A stretch of 64,000 nucleotides of DNA. Origin: Streptomyces humi. Its GTDB lineage: Bacteria; Actinomycetota; Actinomycetes; Streptomycetales; Streptomycetaceae. Position numbers and translations under genes: made by a program. The notes beneath the pieces were generated by a model. The model searched no databases. It was not told the origin of the DNA and saw nothing but the letters and a program-made list of their open reading frames with translations. Shown here in pieces: positions 9,005-18,426 of the stretch. The stretch covers positions 1 through 64,000 of the forward strand of contig NZ_LBMU02000009.1 of NCBI RefSeq assembly GCF_001005085.2. Direction: 5' to 3'. The stretch's first letter is position 1. Each line of letters opens with the position of its first letter.

Positions 9005-12000
9005 CTACGGCGAAGCCACCGGATAGGCGCTCAGAATCTCCTTGGTCTGCGGATTGACCGCGATCTGGAGGTACTTCTCTCCTCTGGTTCCGATCGTTCT
9101 TCCCATCGGGAAGACGAACCTGAAAGCGTCCGCGGGATCCTTTATCGCCTTGCTCTGCATGGCCCACGCCTCGTCCACCAGGGCGAGAACCTTGCCGGGG
9201 TCCTTCTCGACGAACACCGTGTGCGTCGCCCTGGAGGCGTCGGGCACCGTGTGGGCGAGCACGTGGTCGATCTTGTTGCCGAACTTCCTGTCGAAACCAT
9301 AGATCAGCCCGCCGGGCGACTGGAGCCTGCCGCCGCCCAGGTCGGCGAAACCGACCGGGCAGAACGTGTTGTGCACGAGAACCGGCGTGGTCCCCGCCAG
9401 CACGTAGTAGGTGTGGATGCCGGCGACGCTGAGGTTGTAGGCGGAGTGGAGCCGCTGGTAGCGGTGGACGCCCACGACGGTGACGGTCTCGCCGCTGCTG
9501 GTGCGCAGCGTCTGGCCGGGGCCGAGGTCGCCCGCGTCGATCCAGCGGTGGGCACTGGGCGACCAGAACGGGTGGTGCTGAGTGGCGGTGATCCGTGACC
9601 GGCCGGCGTCGATCGTGATGTCGGCGAAGTCGGTGTCGTCCGGCGTGTAGACGGTGTCGGTGACCGCGCGGACCGCGGTCCGGCCGCTCCAGGGATCGGT
9701 GGCGAGGACCGCGTCACCGATCCTGACGTCCTTGATCTCCTTGGTCGTGCCGTCGGCCATCAGGACGTGCGTGGCGCCGGGGAAGCTGTTGGGCCGGCAC
9801 GCCAGGCGGAATTCGTCGTAGGCGTGCACCGACCGCTCGATCTCGGCGAGCGTGCGGGCGTCGACGTCCAGTGCGCGCAGCGCCTTCAGGGCGTCGTCGA
9901 CGCCGATGCCGGTGCGCAGGGCGGCGTCGACGGCGCGGATCGCCTCGGTGATCTTTCCGATCGGACCGCCGAGCGGAAGCCAGGTCGCGGCCCAGGCGCA
10001 GTCGCCGTAGCTGCCGTCACCGGTGCCGGTGGCCTTGTGGTAGCAGCCGGTGAAGTCGTCGACGATCGAGTGGTAGAGGCCCTTCCACAGGTCCTTGGTC
10101 GCCTCCCAGGAGGAGATCTTGACGTTCTTCTTCAGGCCCTTGAACGTCTTGGTGGTGAGGAAGTACGTGTCGTCGGCCGGGCAGCCCGCCTGGGTGGCCG
10201 GGACGTCGGGGTTCTCGCAGAAGTAGTAGCTGACGACCGCGTCGAAGTGCACTTCGAAGACCAGGTCACAGGGCAGGTGGGAGCAGTCGTCCGGGAGCCG
10301 CTGCGGGTCCCCCTGCTGCTTGACGTCGTCGATGACGGAGAACACGCCGCCGACTCCGGTTCCGGTCCCGGCGCCGGTCTGGACCTGCTTGTTCGCGTCG
10401 GCGGCCGCCGCCTGGTCGGCCGCCTGCTGGGCCGAATCGGCGTACTTCTGGGCGTCCTTCGCCGCCTCCTCGGCCGCGGTGGCCTCGGCGTCGGCCCGGT
10501 CGGCCGCGGCGCGGGCGTCCTTCGCGGACTGTTCGGCCTCGGCGGCCGCCGTACGGGCGGCGTCCGCGTCCAGGGCCGCCTGGTCGGCGGAGGCGCGGGC
10601 GTCCTTGGCGTAGCCCTCCGCGTCGCCGGCCGCCTGGTCGGCGGCTGCCGCGTCGGCGGTGGCCTGCTGGTCGTACTCGATGGTGCGCGCCAGTGACTTC
10701 TGCGCGTCCGCCGCGTACTGCGCCGCCTCGGACGCGTAACCCAGTGCCTCCTTCGAGGACTTGCGGGCGTCCGCGGCGTGACCGGCCGCCTCGGCGGCGA
10801 TCGTGTACGCGGCCTTCGCGTCGCCGGTGGCCGCGTCGGCGAGGCTCTTCGCCTGTTCGGCGTTCTTCTGCGCGTTGGCGGCGTGCGCCTCGGCGACGGC
10901 CTGCTGCTGCTGGGCGATCGTCTTCGACGACTGGCCCGTCAGGACGACGAGACCGGCCGCGGAGTCGGTGTCCACGTAGGGCGAGCCGAGCTGGATCGCG
11001 TCGTTGGCGGGTGCGGCGACCTGCTGCGCGGAGGCTCCGGCGTCCTCGGCCGCCTGCGCGGTCGTGTACGCGTGACCGACCGCGTCGGCCGCGCCCACGA
11101 CCGCCTTGGCGGCCTCGGCCTTGGCCGCGTCGGCCTGCTTCCTCGAGTCGGCCGCGTGCTGCTCCGCCTCGTCGGCCAGCTTGACCGCGGCACGCGCCGC
11201 GTCGGCCGAGGCCTGCGAGGCCTTGATGGCGTCCGCCGCCGCGCTGGTCGCGGTGCGCACCGCCGCGTCCGCCTTCAGCTTGGCGGCCTGGGCCTCGTCC
11301 GCGTCGGAACGGGCCCGCTTCGCGGCCGCCTCGGCACGGGTCGCCGCGGCGTCGGCGTCGGCCGCGGCCTGGCTCGCCGCGTCGGCCTCGGCACGGGCCG
11401 AGGTCGCCGCCGTCTCCGCGTCGCCGGCCGCCTGGTCCGCCTGGTCCGCCGCCGCCCGGGAGTCCTTCGCGTCGGCGTCCGAGGCGTGCGCGTCGGCGTA
11501 GGCGTCCTTGGCGTCGGCCTTCGCGCGGGCCGCGTTCGCCTGGGTCTTCGCGTCCCACGCGTCGTCCGACTTGCCCTTGGCCCGGTCCCGCGCGGCCTCC
11601 GCGTCCTGGCGCTTGGCGCGCGCGGTGGACTCGGCGGTCTCCGCCCGGTCCTTGGCGTCGGCGGCGGTCTTCGCGTACCCCTCCGCGTTCACCTTGTGCT
11701 GCGCGGCCTCGGCCTGCTTCTGCGCGGCGGTCGCCTTCTCCGCCTTCGCCGTCTGCTCCTCGGCCTCTGCCGAGAGCCGCTTGGCGTGCGCGGTGGCCGC
11801 GGCCGCCTTGGCGTCGGCCTCCGCCTGCTGGGTCTCGCCGAGCTTCGCCTTCGCGGTGTCCCGCGCGGCCTTGGCGGTCCCCGCCTGTACGGCGGCGGCG
11901 TCGGCGGCGGCCTTGGCCTGCGCGTTGGCCTCCTGCGCGGCGGCCGTCCGGAACGCGGCCTTCGACTGGGCCGCCTGGGTCACCGCGCGGGCTGCGATGG

Positions 12001-13831
12001 TCGCGCTGTCCCCGGCGGACGCCTTGGTCGCCGCGTAGGCGGTGTCACCGGCCTTGGCCAGCGCGTCGAGCGCGGCGGCCGACGCCTTGGTGACCTGGGC
12101 CTTCTGCTGTCCGGCGAGCAGGCCCCGGCCGCGCGGTGCGCCCGCCCGGTCCGCGACGGCGTAGGCGGCCTTGGTGGCGGTGTCCGTGTCGGTGGCGGAC
12201 TTCTTCGCCGCGGTCGCCTGCGCCTTGAGCAGGTCGAGCTGGGTCTTGGCCGCGGTCTGGGCGTCGGTGACGCCCTTCTTCGCCTTGTCGAACTGGGCCT
12301 TGGTCGGATAGTCCAGCTTGTCGGTGCCGTTGTGACCGGACGGGGTGAAGTCGAACTTCTGCGGGTCGGTGCCCTTGCAGTCCCACATCCGGCCGTCACG
12401 GCTGTTGTCGTAGGTCGCGAGGTCCAGGCAGTTGCCGGTGCCCGGGTTGTACAGGCGGCTGGTCGCGTGGGTGTCGTACTCCCACTTCTGGGCCGCGCTC
12501 TTGGCGTTGCAGGTGGAGATCTGGACGGCGGTCCCGTTCGCGGTGCCGCCGCCCTTCACCTCCAGGCACTTGCCGGAGTTGACGTTGACCAGCGAGTCGC
12601 CGTCGATCGTCCACTTCTGCCCGGCCGAGCCGTTGCAGGTGTAGATCTGCGCCGGGGTGCCGTTGTCCTTCTTGCCGCCGCCCACTTCGAGGCACTTGTC
12701 GGTGGCGCCGTGCGCGTGCACGATCACCGGGCTGTCGCCGATCCAGCCGGGGCCGCCGGCGGACCAGTAGTCCTGCCAGCGGGCGAGGCGGTCGGCGATC
12801 CAGGACTGGCCGAGGAGTTCGCCCAGCGCCTTGGAGCCGGTGGCGAGGGCCTTGGTGGCGTCGCGGTTCGCGTCGAGGATCTGGTCGCGCTGGGTGGCCT
12901 GGGCGGCGATCTCCTGCTGCCACTCGGCGGACGCGTCCGCGACCTCCTTGCCGAGGACCCTGTCCGGGTCGACGGGGCTGCGCCAGGCGCAGGAGGCGAA
13001 CCGGGTCTTCAGGTCCTCGACGGCGATGCGGTACTCGACGCTGCCCGGGTCGGGCGCGGTGCGCGGGAAGCCGCCGGAGGACAGGAACAGCCGGGCGTTG
13101 TCCGCGGCCGTGGGCTCCAGGTCCCAGTTGACCAGGTGGTCCCAGGCCTGGTGTTCGGCGTACGACTGCTGCCACTGCGGGGTGGGGAGCGAGGGGTCGG
13201 GGTCGGCGCCGTAGAGCGGGGTGCCGAGGTCCTTGACGGCCTTCAGCGTGGCGTCGTCGGCCTTCGGGGTCGGATCTTCGTAGAAGCCGTCCTCCGTCTT
13301 CCAGAACTGGGCCGCGGTCCACTGGCTCAGGCCGGTCTGCGCGAAGAAGCTCGGGCCGGTGCCGGTGGTCCCCGGCGGCCAGTGGAAACCGGTGACGGTG
13401 AACCCGGCGGGGGTGCTCAGGCCGTCGAGCGGCTTCTTCCAGACGTCGATGTAGGCGTCGAGGGCGTCGCCCGCCTTGTCGGCGGCGTCCCTGTCCTGGT
13501 CGTACGCCGTCGACAGCGGGGTGGTGTTCCAGTACTCGCGGTCGGCCGCGGTGTGCAGCTTGTCCGGGGTCTGGTCGAGCGCGGCCTGCGCGGTGCTGAA
13601 CATGGCGGGACCGCCCATGCGCAGCACGCCGGCCATCAGGCACTGGTCCTGGCGGAGCTGTTCGGCGGCCTTGGTGTCGAAGCCGTCGTAACTGTCGGCC
13701 ACCGGGCTGAGGTCGGCGGCCCGGTCGTGGTGCGGGTCCGGCCGGCCGGCGACCGTGGCGAGCACGGCGAGGGCGAGCACGGCGGGCACAAGTCGTGTGA
13801 GACTGCCCGCTTTTCGGGCAGGGGGCGTCAC
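9005..13831 (-). CDS. Secreted polymorphic toxin-like protein: ricin-B lectin, coiled coil, Hint, C-terminal toxin domain
   Basis: 1608 residues from the GTG at 13831, chosen because it is preceded by GGGGA and begins a clean signal peptide (MTPPARKAGSLTRLVPAV, then ALAVLATVAG); the frame is open further upstream to 14029. Regions: N-terminal domain of unknown type to about 365; ricin-B-type lectin repeats about 368-497 (QKWTIDG, CLEVKGGG, QKWEYD); an Ala/Asp/Lys-rich helical region of over 600 residues (about 515-1145); a Cys-containing pre-toxin stretch; a Hint autoprocessing domain about 1345-1490 (GATHVLMADGTTKEI, TQHHPFW, ending VLVHN); and a final domain of about 118 residues with DHVLAHT, HTVFVEKD, RTIGTRGEKYLQIAV and SAYPV. 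That tail resembles BECR-fold RNase toxins; this is inference. Likely exported, with Hint releasing the toxin tip. Confidence 0.8.
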   Translation of the reverse strand: MTPPARKAGSLTRLVPAVLALAVLATVAGRPDPHHDRAADLSPVADSYDGFDTKAAEQLRQDQCLMAGVLRMGGPAMFSTAQAALDQTPDKLHTAADREYWNTTPLSTAYDQDRDAADKAGDALDAYIDVWKKPLDGLSTPAGFTVTGFHWPPGTTGTGPSFFAQTGLSQWTAAQFWKTEDGFYEDPTPKADDATLKAVKDLGTPLYGADPDPSLPTPQWQQSYAEHQAWDHLVNWDLEPTAADNARLFLSSGGFPRTAPDPGSVEYRIAVEDLKTRFASCAWRSPVDPDRVLGKEVADASAEWQQEIAAQATQRDQILDANRDATKALATGSKALGELLGQSWIADRLARWQDYWSAGGPGWIGDSPVIVHAHGATDKCLEVGGGKKDNGTPAQIYTCNGSAGQKWTIDGDSLVNVNSGKCLEVKGGGTANGTAVQISTCNAKSAAQKWEYDTHATSRLYNPGTGNCLDLATYDNSRDGRMWDCKGTDPQKFDFTPSGHNGTDKLDYPTKAQFDKAKKGVTDAQTAAKTQLDLLKAQATAAKKSATDTDTATKAAYAVADRAGAPRGRGLLAGQQKAQVTKASAAALDALAKAGDTAYAATKASAGDSATIAARAVTQAAQSKAAFRTAAAQEANAQAKAAADAAAVQAGTAKAARDTAKAKLGETQQAEADAKAAAATAHAKRLSAEAEEQTAKAEKATAAQKQAEAAQHKVNAEGYAKTAADAKDRAETAESTARAKRQDAEAARDRAKGKSDDAWDAKTQANAARAKADAKDAYADAHASDADAKDSRAAADQADQAAGDAETAATSARAEADAASQAAADADAAATRAEAAAKRARSDADEAQAAKLKADAAVRTATSAAADAIKASQASADAARAAVKLADEAEQHAADSRKQADAAKAEAAKAVVGAADAVGHAYTTAQAAEDAGASAQQVAAPANDAIQLGSPYVDTDSAAGLVVLTGQSSKTIAQQQQAVAEAHAANAQKNAEQAKSLADAATGDAKAAYTIAAEAAGHAADARKSSKEALGYASEAAQYAADAQKSLARTIEYDQQATADAAAADQAAGDAEGYAKDARASADQAALDADAARTAAAEAEQSAKDARAAADRADAEATAAEEAAKDAQKYADSAQQAADQAAAADANKQVQTGAGTGTGVGGVFSVIDDVKQQGDPQRLPDDCSHLPCDLVFEVHFDAVVSYYFCENPDVPATQAGCPADDTYFLTTKTFKGLKKNVKISSWEATKDLWKGLYHSIVDDFTGCYHKATGTGDGSYGDCAWAATWLPLGGPIGKITEAIRAVDAALRTGIGVDDALKALRALDVDARTLAEIERSVHAYDEFRLACRPNSFPGATHVLMADGTTKEIKDVRIGDAVLATDPWSGRTAVRAVTDTVYTPDDTDFADITIDAGRSRITATQHHPFWSPSAHRWIDAGDLGPGQTLRTSSGETVTVVGVHRYQRLHSAYNLSVAGIHTYYVLAGTTPVLVHNTFCPVGFADLGGGRLQSPGGLIYGFDRKFGNKIDHVLAHTVPDASRATHTVFVEKDPGKVLALVDEAWAMQSKAIKDPADAFRFVFPMGRTIGTRGEKYLQIAVNPQTKEILSAYPVASP

Positions 13832-14125
13832 AGTCCCCGTTCTGGAACGCAAAAGAACATCCGTTCTTCGTGAAAAGGGCAGGCGGGGGCCCGGTACGAA
13901 GAGTTTCGGAAAGGCGAGCGCCGTGGCGGCGGTCAGCCCTGTGTGTCCCTCCCCGTGGCGACGCTGTTCCCCCGGTCGCCGATGGTCGTGCGCGGCGGCC
14001 GAGTGGTCGGTTCGGCCCAGCGCGCGCACCGCACTTTAGTAAACTTGTGTGATCCCTGTGAAGGGTTTTTGACTGAGCGGCATCAATCTTCACATGTCCG
14101 GCGGACGCCGGCTCCGCGAACACGA
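13832..14125. other. Intergenic region upstream of the secreted toxin-like gene
   Basis: No gene is supported here apart from the possible N-terminal extension of the toxin-like frame to 14029, which lacks a ribosome binding site and would hide the signal peptide. The less G+C-rich stretch around 14035-14100 is the likely promoter area for the minus-strand gene, but I see no convincing -35/-10 pair. Confidence 0.4.
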
Positions 14126-14160
14126 CGAAGGCCCGGTGGTCGGTGACCACCGGGCCTTCG
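14126..14160 (-). terminator. Terminator hairpin after ssrA
   Basis: A perfect 16-bp stem (14126-14141 with 14145-14160) and a 3-base loop lie just past the 3' end of the tmRNA, between it and the next minus-strand gene. There is no clear U-tract, as is common in Streptomyces, so the strand is inferred from position. Confidence 0.75.
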
Positions 14161-14174
14161 TGACATGGAGACTG

Positions 14175-14571
14175 TGGAGATGGCGGGAATCGAACCCGCG
14201 TCCAACGGTGCGGAACCAGGGCTTCTCCGTGTGCAGTTCGCTGTGATTTTCTCAGCCCCGGCGATCACGCGAACAAGTCGCCGACGAGCTCAGTCACTGT
14301 TAGATTTCCCTCTTCACCCCGTGACCGGGATCAAGGTTTAGTCCCCTAGCTGATGCCAGGATCCGGGTCGGGAACAGCCCCGGGCTGACACTCCCGTATA
14401 GGAGGCTCGCTGTCGCTACCTGAGATCAGGCAGCGAGGGCGAAGGCCTGCTGGGAGGAATCGCGCTTGGAAGTGGCGATTATTTTTTTCGGCCTGTGGTT
14501 TACGAGATCATGGCCGCTTTCTCGACACGCTTCCCCTGCCTCGACATCCGCTGTCGAAACCGATCATCCCC
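14175..14571 (-). ncRNA. ssrA: Transfer-messenger RNA (tmRNA)
   Basis: One-piece tmRNA for rescue of stalled ribosomes. The 5' end (GGGGATGATCGGTTTCGACA, complement of 14552-14571) pairs with the 3' acceptor strand CATCTCC at 14176-14182, next to a T-arm containing GGTTCGATTCCCGCC-like sequence. The resume codon GCC (complement of 14474-14476) begins the tag ATSKRDSSQQAFALAA, ending at a TGA (complement of 14426-14428). The tag ends in ALAA, as expected for actinomycete degradation tags. A full CCA does not appear to be encoded. smpB, its protein partner, lies immediately upstream on the same strand. Confidence 0.96.
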
Positions 14572-14664
14572 ATGTTGATTTTTCAATCTTCACACCGGCT
14601 TCCCCCGGTGTTGGTGCCATCGTACGTGACCAACGCACGCCGATGCCACTACATTCCCGCGGGC

Positions 14665-15219
14665 CTAGGCCTCCCGCTGCCGCCGCTTCGCCGCCGCGAT
14701 GACACGCCCCGCCTCCCGGCGGTCCTGCTGCTCGCGCAGGGTCTGCCGCTTGTCGTACTCCTTCTTGCCTCGGGCGAGGGCGATCTCCGCCTTGGCCCGG
14801 CCGTCCTTGAAGTACAGGGCGAGGGGCACGATCGTGTGACCGGTCTCCTGGGCCTTGGCCTCCAGCTTGTCGATCTCCTCCCGGTGCAGGAGCAGCTTGC
14901 GCTTGCGGCGCACCGAGTGGTTGGTCCAGGTGCCCTGGCTGTACTCGGGGATGTGGGCGTTGTGCAGCCACGCCTCGTTCCCGTCGATCTGCACGAAGCC
15001 GTCGACCAGCGAGGCCCGGCCCTGACGCAGCGACTTCACCTCGGTACCGGACAGCACCAGACCGGCCTCGTAGGTGTCGATGATCGCGTAGTCGTGCCGC
15101 GCCTTCTTGTTCTGCGCGACGATCTTGCGCTTGCCGCCCTTCTCGCCGTCCCTGGCTTTGGCGGCCGTCCCCTGCTGCTTCTGCTGGGACTCTTTCGGTA
15201 CGTACATTCCCTTGGCCAT
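14665..15219 (-). CDS. smpB: SsrA-binding protein SmpB
   Basis: 184 residues from the ATG at 15219, which has GGAGGG seven bases upstream; an in-frame ATG four codons earlier is less likely. SmpB binds tmRNA and delivers it to stalled ribosomes. The core is typical: [44 protein letters not shown], and the basic tail [21 protein letters not shown]. The N-terminus is about 25 residues longer than in many bacteria and is rich in Lys, Gln and Gly. Same strand and directly upstream of ssrA, 93 bp away. Confidence 0.97.
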   Translation of the reverse strand: MAKGMYVPKESQQKQQGTAAKARDGEKGGKRKIVAQNKKARHDYAIIDTYEAGLVLSGTEVKSLRQGRASLVDGFVQIDGNEAWLHNAHIPEYSQGTWTNHSVRRKRKLLLHREEIDKLEAKAQETGHTIVPLALYFKDGRAKAEIALARGKKEYDKRQTLREQQDRREAGRVIAAAKRRQREA

Positions 15220-15276
15220 AGTGCCCTCCATTTTCGCACTACGGAGGGGGTGCGAGGGAAGCGGATTAGCCGCGGG

Positions 15277-16446
15277 TCACGACGGGTCGCCGAGACCGCT
15301 CAGCACGGTCTCCGCCCGCTCGAGCGCGCCGGTGCCGACCTCCAGGTCGGGGGTGATGCCCCTGCCGTCGACGACGTGGCCGGAGGGGGTGCGGTAGTGG
15401 CCGACGGTGAGTTCGGCGACCGAGCCGTCGGGCAGGCGGGTGGGCATCTGGATGGAGCCCTTGCCGAAGGTGCGGGAGCCCAGGACGACCGCGCGGCCGC
15501 GGTCCTGGAGGGCGCCGGTGAGCATCTCGGCCGCGCTCATGGTGCCGCCGTCGACGAGCGCGACCAGCGGTCTGACGGTGTCGCCGCCGGGCTCGGCGTG
15601 CAGGGAGCGCTGGACGCCGTGCACGTCGTAGGTGGCGACCAGGCCGCCGTCGAGGAAGGCGGAGGCGGCGGTGACGGCCTCGGTGACCAGGCCGCCGGAG
15701 TTGCCGCGCAGGTCGAGGACGATCCCGCCGTCGGCGGACGCCCGCCGGACCGCGTCGCGCACCAGGTCCCCGGCGCCCTTGGTGAAGGCCGAGACCTTGA
15801 TGACGGTGATACCGGCGGCCGCCTTGCGCACGGTCACCGAGTCGGTGGACAGCAGCGCCCTGCGCACGGTCTCACGCCACGCGCGCGTGCCGCGCTGGAG
15901 GCCCAGGGTGACGGTCGTACCGGCGCGGGCGTCGGTGGCGTCACCGCGCAGTAACGAGACGACGTCGGTGACGGGCCGGCCGTCGACGTCCGCCCCGTCC
16001 ACGCTGCGCAGCCGGTCGCCCTTGCGGACACCCGCCGCGGCCGCCGGCGACCCGGCCTGCACCCTGGTCACCTCGATCCGGCCGTCCCGCTCCCGCCGGG
16101 CCCACAGCCCGACGCCGGTGTACTGGCCGTCGAGCGCTTCCTCGAACTCCTGGTACTCGCCCTCGGAGTAGACCGCGGCCCACCGGTCCCCGCTGCGGCT
16201 CACGGCGCGTTCGGCGGCCTCCACGGGGGACTTGCCGTCGGCCATCGCCTCGGCGGCCGCCTTGGCGACGTCCTCGTGCCGGGCGGCCGGACGGGCGCTC
16301 CCGGCAGGCGACTTGCGGTCCGCCCGGCCGGGGTCGGGGAACGCCCCGGTGGCCGCCCCGGTCACCAACAGCCCTGCGAACACCAACGTCAGGGCCGCCC
16401 CGCGGCGAACCCGGCGGGGCTGGCAGAACAGCTCAGGGCCTGACAT
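15277..16446 (-). CDS. S41-family C-terminal processing peptidase with PDZ domain
   Basis: 389 residues. An N-terminal basic segment and one hydrophobic helix (GAALTLVFAGLLVTGAATGAF) indicate a signal sequence or membrane anchor, so the enzyme acts outside the membrane. A PDZ domain follows at about 110-195 (GVGLWARRERDG, AAAAGVRKGDRLRSVDG). The peptidase core has LDLRGNSGG, the Ser motif DGGTMSAAEML and the Lys motif SRTFGKGSIQ, giving the Ser/Lys dyad of CtpA-type enzymes, which trim or degrade exported proteins from their C-termini. It lies between ftsX and smpB, as in other Streptomyces. The terminator at 16471-16502 separates it from ftsEX, so it probably has its own promoter. Confidence 0.9.
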   Translation of the reverse strand: MSGPELFCQPRRVRRGAALTLVFAGLLVTGAATGAFPDPGRADRKSPAGSARPAARHEDVAKAAAEAMADGKSPVEAAERAVSRSGDRWAAVYSEGEYQEFEEALDGQYTGVGLWARRERDGRIEVTRVQAGSPAAAAGVRKGDRLRSVDGADVDGRPVTDVVSLLRGDATDARAGTTVTLGLQRGTRAWRETVRRALLSTDSVTVRKAAAGITVIKVSAFTKGAGDLVRDAVRRASADGGIVLDLRGNSGGLVTEAVTAASAFLDGGLVATYDVHGVQRSLHAEPGGDTVRPLVALVDGGTMSAAEMLTGALQDRGRAVVLGSRTFGKGSIQMPTRLPDGSVAELTVGHYRTPSGHVVDGRGITPDLEVGTGALERAETVLSGLGDPS

Positions 16447-16470
16447 GCCGGTGAGTCTAGGACAACGAAA

Positions 16471-16502
16471 AGGGCCGCACGGGCGGTTGCCCGTACGGCC
16501 CT
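16471..16502 (-). terminator. Intrinsic terminator after ftsX
   Basis: A 14-bp stem (16471-16484 with 16489-16502, one G-T pair) is followed on the minus strand by TTTTCGTTG, a true U-rich tail. It sits 11 bp past the ftsX stop and should end the ftsE-ftsX transcript. Confidence 0.85.
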
Positions 16503-16513
16503 CTTGGCATGCG

Positions 16514-17434
16514 TCACACCTTCAGGTACTTGCGCAGCGCGAAGAAAGCGGCCAACGCCGGCATCAGCAGGCTCGTCGCCAGGATGAGCGGCAGCTTCGT
16601 CAACACCGCGTCCCAGCCGATGAAGTTGATCAGGTTCAGCTTCTGGGAGAGGGCCAGGCCGTGGTCGATGATGAAGTAGCGGGCGACCACCAGGAATCCG
16701 CAGGCGACCGTGCCGCCGATCAGACCGGCGACGGCGGCCTCGGCGATGAACGGGGCCTGGATGTAGAAGCCGGAGGCGCCGACCAGGCGCATGATGCCGG
16801 TCTCCCGCCTACGGCTGAACGCGGAGACACGCACCGTGTTGACGATCAGCATCAGGGCGACCACCAGCATCAGGGCCATGACCATCCGGGCCGCCCAGTT
16901 CATGCCGTTGAGGAGACCGAAGAGGTTGTCCAGGATGCCCTTCTGGTCCTGGACGGACTGCACGCCGTCCCGCCCGTCGAAGGCCGTCGCGACCACCTGG
17001 TACTTCTGCGGGTCCTTGAGCTTGATCCGGTACGACTCCTGCATCTGGTCCGGCGTGAGGGAGTCGGCCAGCGGCGAGTCGCCGAACTGCTCCTTGTAGT
17101 GCTTGTACGCCTGGTCCTGCGACTCGTAGGTGACCTTCTGGACGATCGAGGTCATCTTGTCGAGGTCGGCCTTGATCTGCTTCTTCTGGTCCTCGGTGAC
17201 CGCGCCCTTGGCGCAGTTGGGGTCCGACTCGGCGTCGCTCTTGTTGCAGAGGAAGATCGAGACGTTGACCTTGTCGTACCAGTAGCCCTTCATGGTGTTG
17301 ACCTGGTCGCTCATGAGGAGCGAGCCGCCGAAGAGCGCCAGGGACAGGGCGACCGAGACGACGACCGCGAAGGTCATCGTCAGATTCCGGCGGAGACCGA
17401 CACCGATCTCCGACATTACGAACGAGGCGCGCAT
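16514..17434 (-). CDS. ftsX: Cell division ABC-type membrane protein FtsX
   Basis: 306 residues. FtsX pairs with FtsE to control peptidoglycan hydrolases during division and sporulation. The N-terminal cytoplasmic stretch MRASFVMSEIGVGLRRN precedes TM1 (about 20-40); a large extracytoplasmic domain of about 130 residues with two Cys (FLCNKSDAESDPNCAKG) follows, then three C-terminal helices with the FtsX signature around RRRETGIMRLVGAS. The two Cys in the outer domain are typical of actinobacterial FtsX. Located 46 bp after ftsE on the same strand, so they form an operon. Confidence 0.97.
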   Translation of the reverse strand: MRASFVMSEIGVGLRRNLTMTFAVVVSVALSLALFGGSLLMSDQVNTMKGYWYDKVNVSIFLCNKSDAESDPNCAKGAVTEDQKKQIKADLDKMTSIVQKVTYESQDQAYKHYKEQFGDSPLADSLTPDQMQESYRIKLKDPQKYQVVATAFDGRDGVQSVQDQKGILDNLFGLLNGMNWAARMVMALMLVVALMLIVNTVRVSAFSRRRETGIMRLVGASGFYIQAPFIAEAAVAGLIGGTVACGFLVVARYFIIDHGLALSQKLNLINFIGWDAVLTKLPLILATSLLMPALAAFFALRKYLKV

Positions 17435-17480
17435 GGCGTCGGGTTATGCCTTTCCGTGGACGTCTGCGAAGTCGTGGCGG

Positions 17481-18170
17481 TCAGTGCTGGTAGCCGTAGA
17501 CGCCGCGGGCCTGGTCGCGGACGAGGCGGCCCTTCTCCAGCTCGATGACGCGCTTGCGCATCTGGTCCACGATGTTCTGGTCGTGGGTGGCCATGATCAC
17601 GGTGGTGCCGGTGCGGTTGATGCGGTCCAGGAGCTTCATGATGCCGACCGAGGTCTGCGGGTCGAGGTTGCCCGTGGGCTCGTCCGCGATCAGCAGCTTG
17701 GGCCGGTTCACGAAGGCACGCGCGATGGCCACACGCTGCTGCTCACCACCGGACAGCTCGCCGGGCATCCGGTCCTCCTTGCCGCCGAGCCCGACGAGGT
17801 CGAGCACCTGGGGCACGGACTTGCGGATCTCGCCCTTGGACTTGCCGATGACCTCCTGCGCGAAGGCCACGTTCTCGGCGACCGTCTTGTTGGGCAGCAG
17901 CCGGAAGTCCTGGAAGACCGTCCCGAGCTGGCGGCGCATCTGCGGCACCTTCCAGTTGGAGAGACGGGCGAGGTCCTTGCCCAGGACGTGCACCTGGCCG
18001 TGGCTGCACCGCTCCTCACGGAGGACCAGCCGCAGGAAGGTGGACTTCCCCGAGCCGGAGGACCCGACGAGGAACACGAACTCGCCCTTCTCCACTTCCA
18101 GGGACACATCCCTGAGTGCGGGGCGGGTCTGCTTGGGGTAGACCTTGGAGACATTGTCGAATCGGATCAC
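17481..18170 (-). CDS. ftsE: Cell division ATP-binding protein FtsE
   Basis: 229 residues from the GTG at 18170, which gives the standard start [12 protein letters not shown]; the frame remains open further upstream but that part is not FtsE-like. Complete ABC ATPase: Walker [11 protein letters not shown]-loop FQDFRLLP, signature LSGGEQQR, Walker [13 protein letters not shown] and His switch ATHD. Partner of FtsX. No strong ribosome binding site precedes the GTG. The 256 bp to the divergent zinc-ribbon gene should hold its promoter. Confidence 0.97.
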   Translation of the reverse strand: MIRFDNVSKVYPKQTRPALRDVSLEVEKGEFVFLVGSSGSGKSTFLRLVLREERCSHGQVHVLGKDLARLSNWKVPQMRRQLGTVFQDFRLLPNKTVAENVAFAQEVIGKSKGEIRKSVPQVLDLVGLGGKEDRMPGELSGGEQQRVAIARAFVNRPKLLIADEPTGNLDPQTSVGIMKLLDRINRTGTTVIMATHDQNIVDQMRKRVIELEKGRLVRDQARGVYGYQH

Positions 18171-18426
18171 GGATGCACCACGGGTCGCCGGGGGTAGATG
18201 AGCGTGACCATACGCGAACCGGGTGAGGAAGCGCAGGCGCCGGTCACGGTTGAGTGAGGCTTGTGCGGTTTTGTTCCGGGGCAGATTCTCCGGAGTGCCG
18301 TGGAGGGCCGGGCGGGCTCCGCGGACGGCCGCGCTCTTTCGGGGGGAACCTGGCACAGTGGGAGGGGAACGTTCTCGTTCCGCGGAGCGTTGTCTGGGTA
18401 ATGGCCGGTGCAAGGAGGGCGAGCGC

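Noticed and set aside
10778..13873. A 1031-codon plus-strand frame opposite the secreted toxin-like gene
   Set aside because: Its Gly/Arg/Val/Leu-biased product is the shadow of the Ala-rich repeats on the minus strand.
14175..14240. Separate tRNA gene
   Set aside because: The T-arm and acceptor sequence belong to the tRNA-like domain of tmRNA; there is no anticodon arm next to it.
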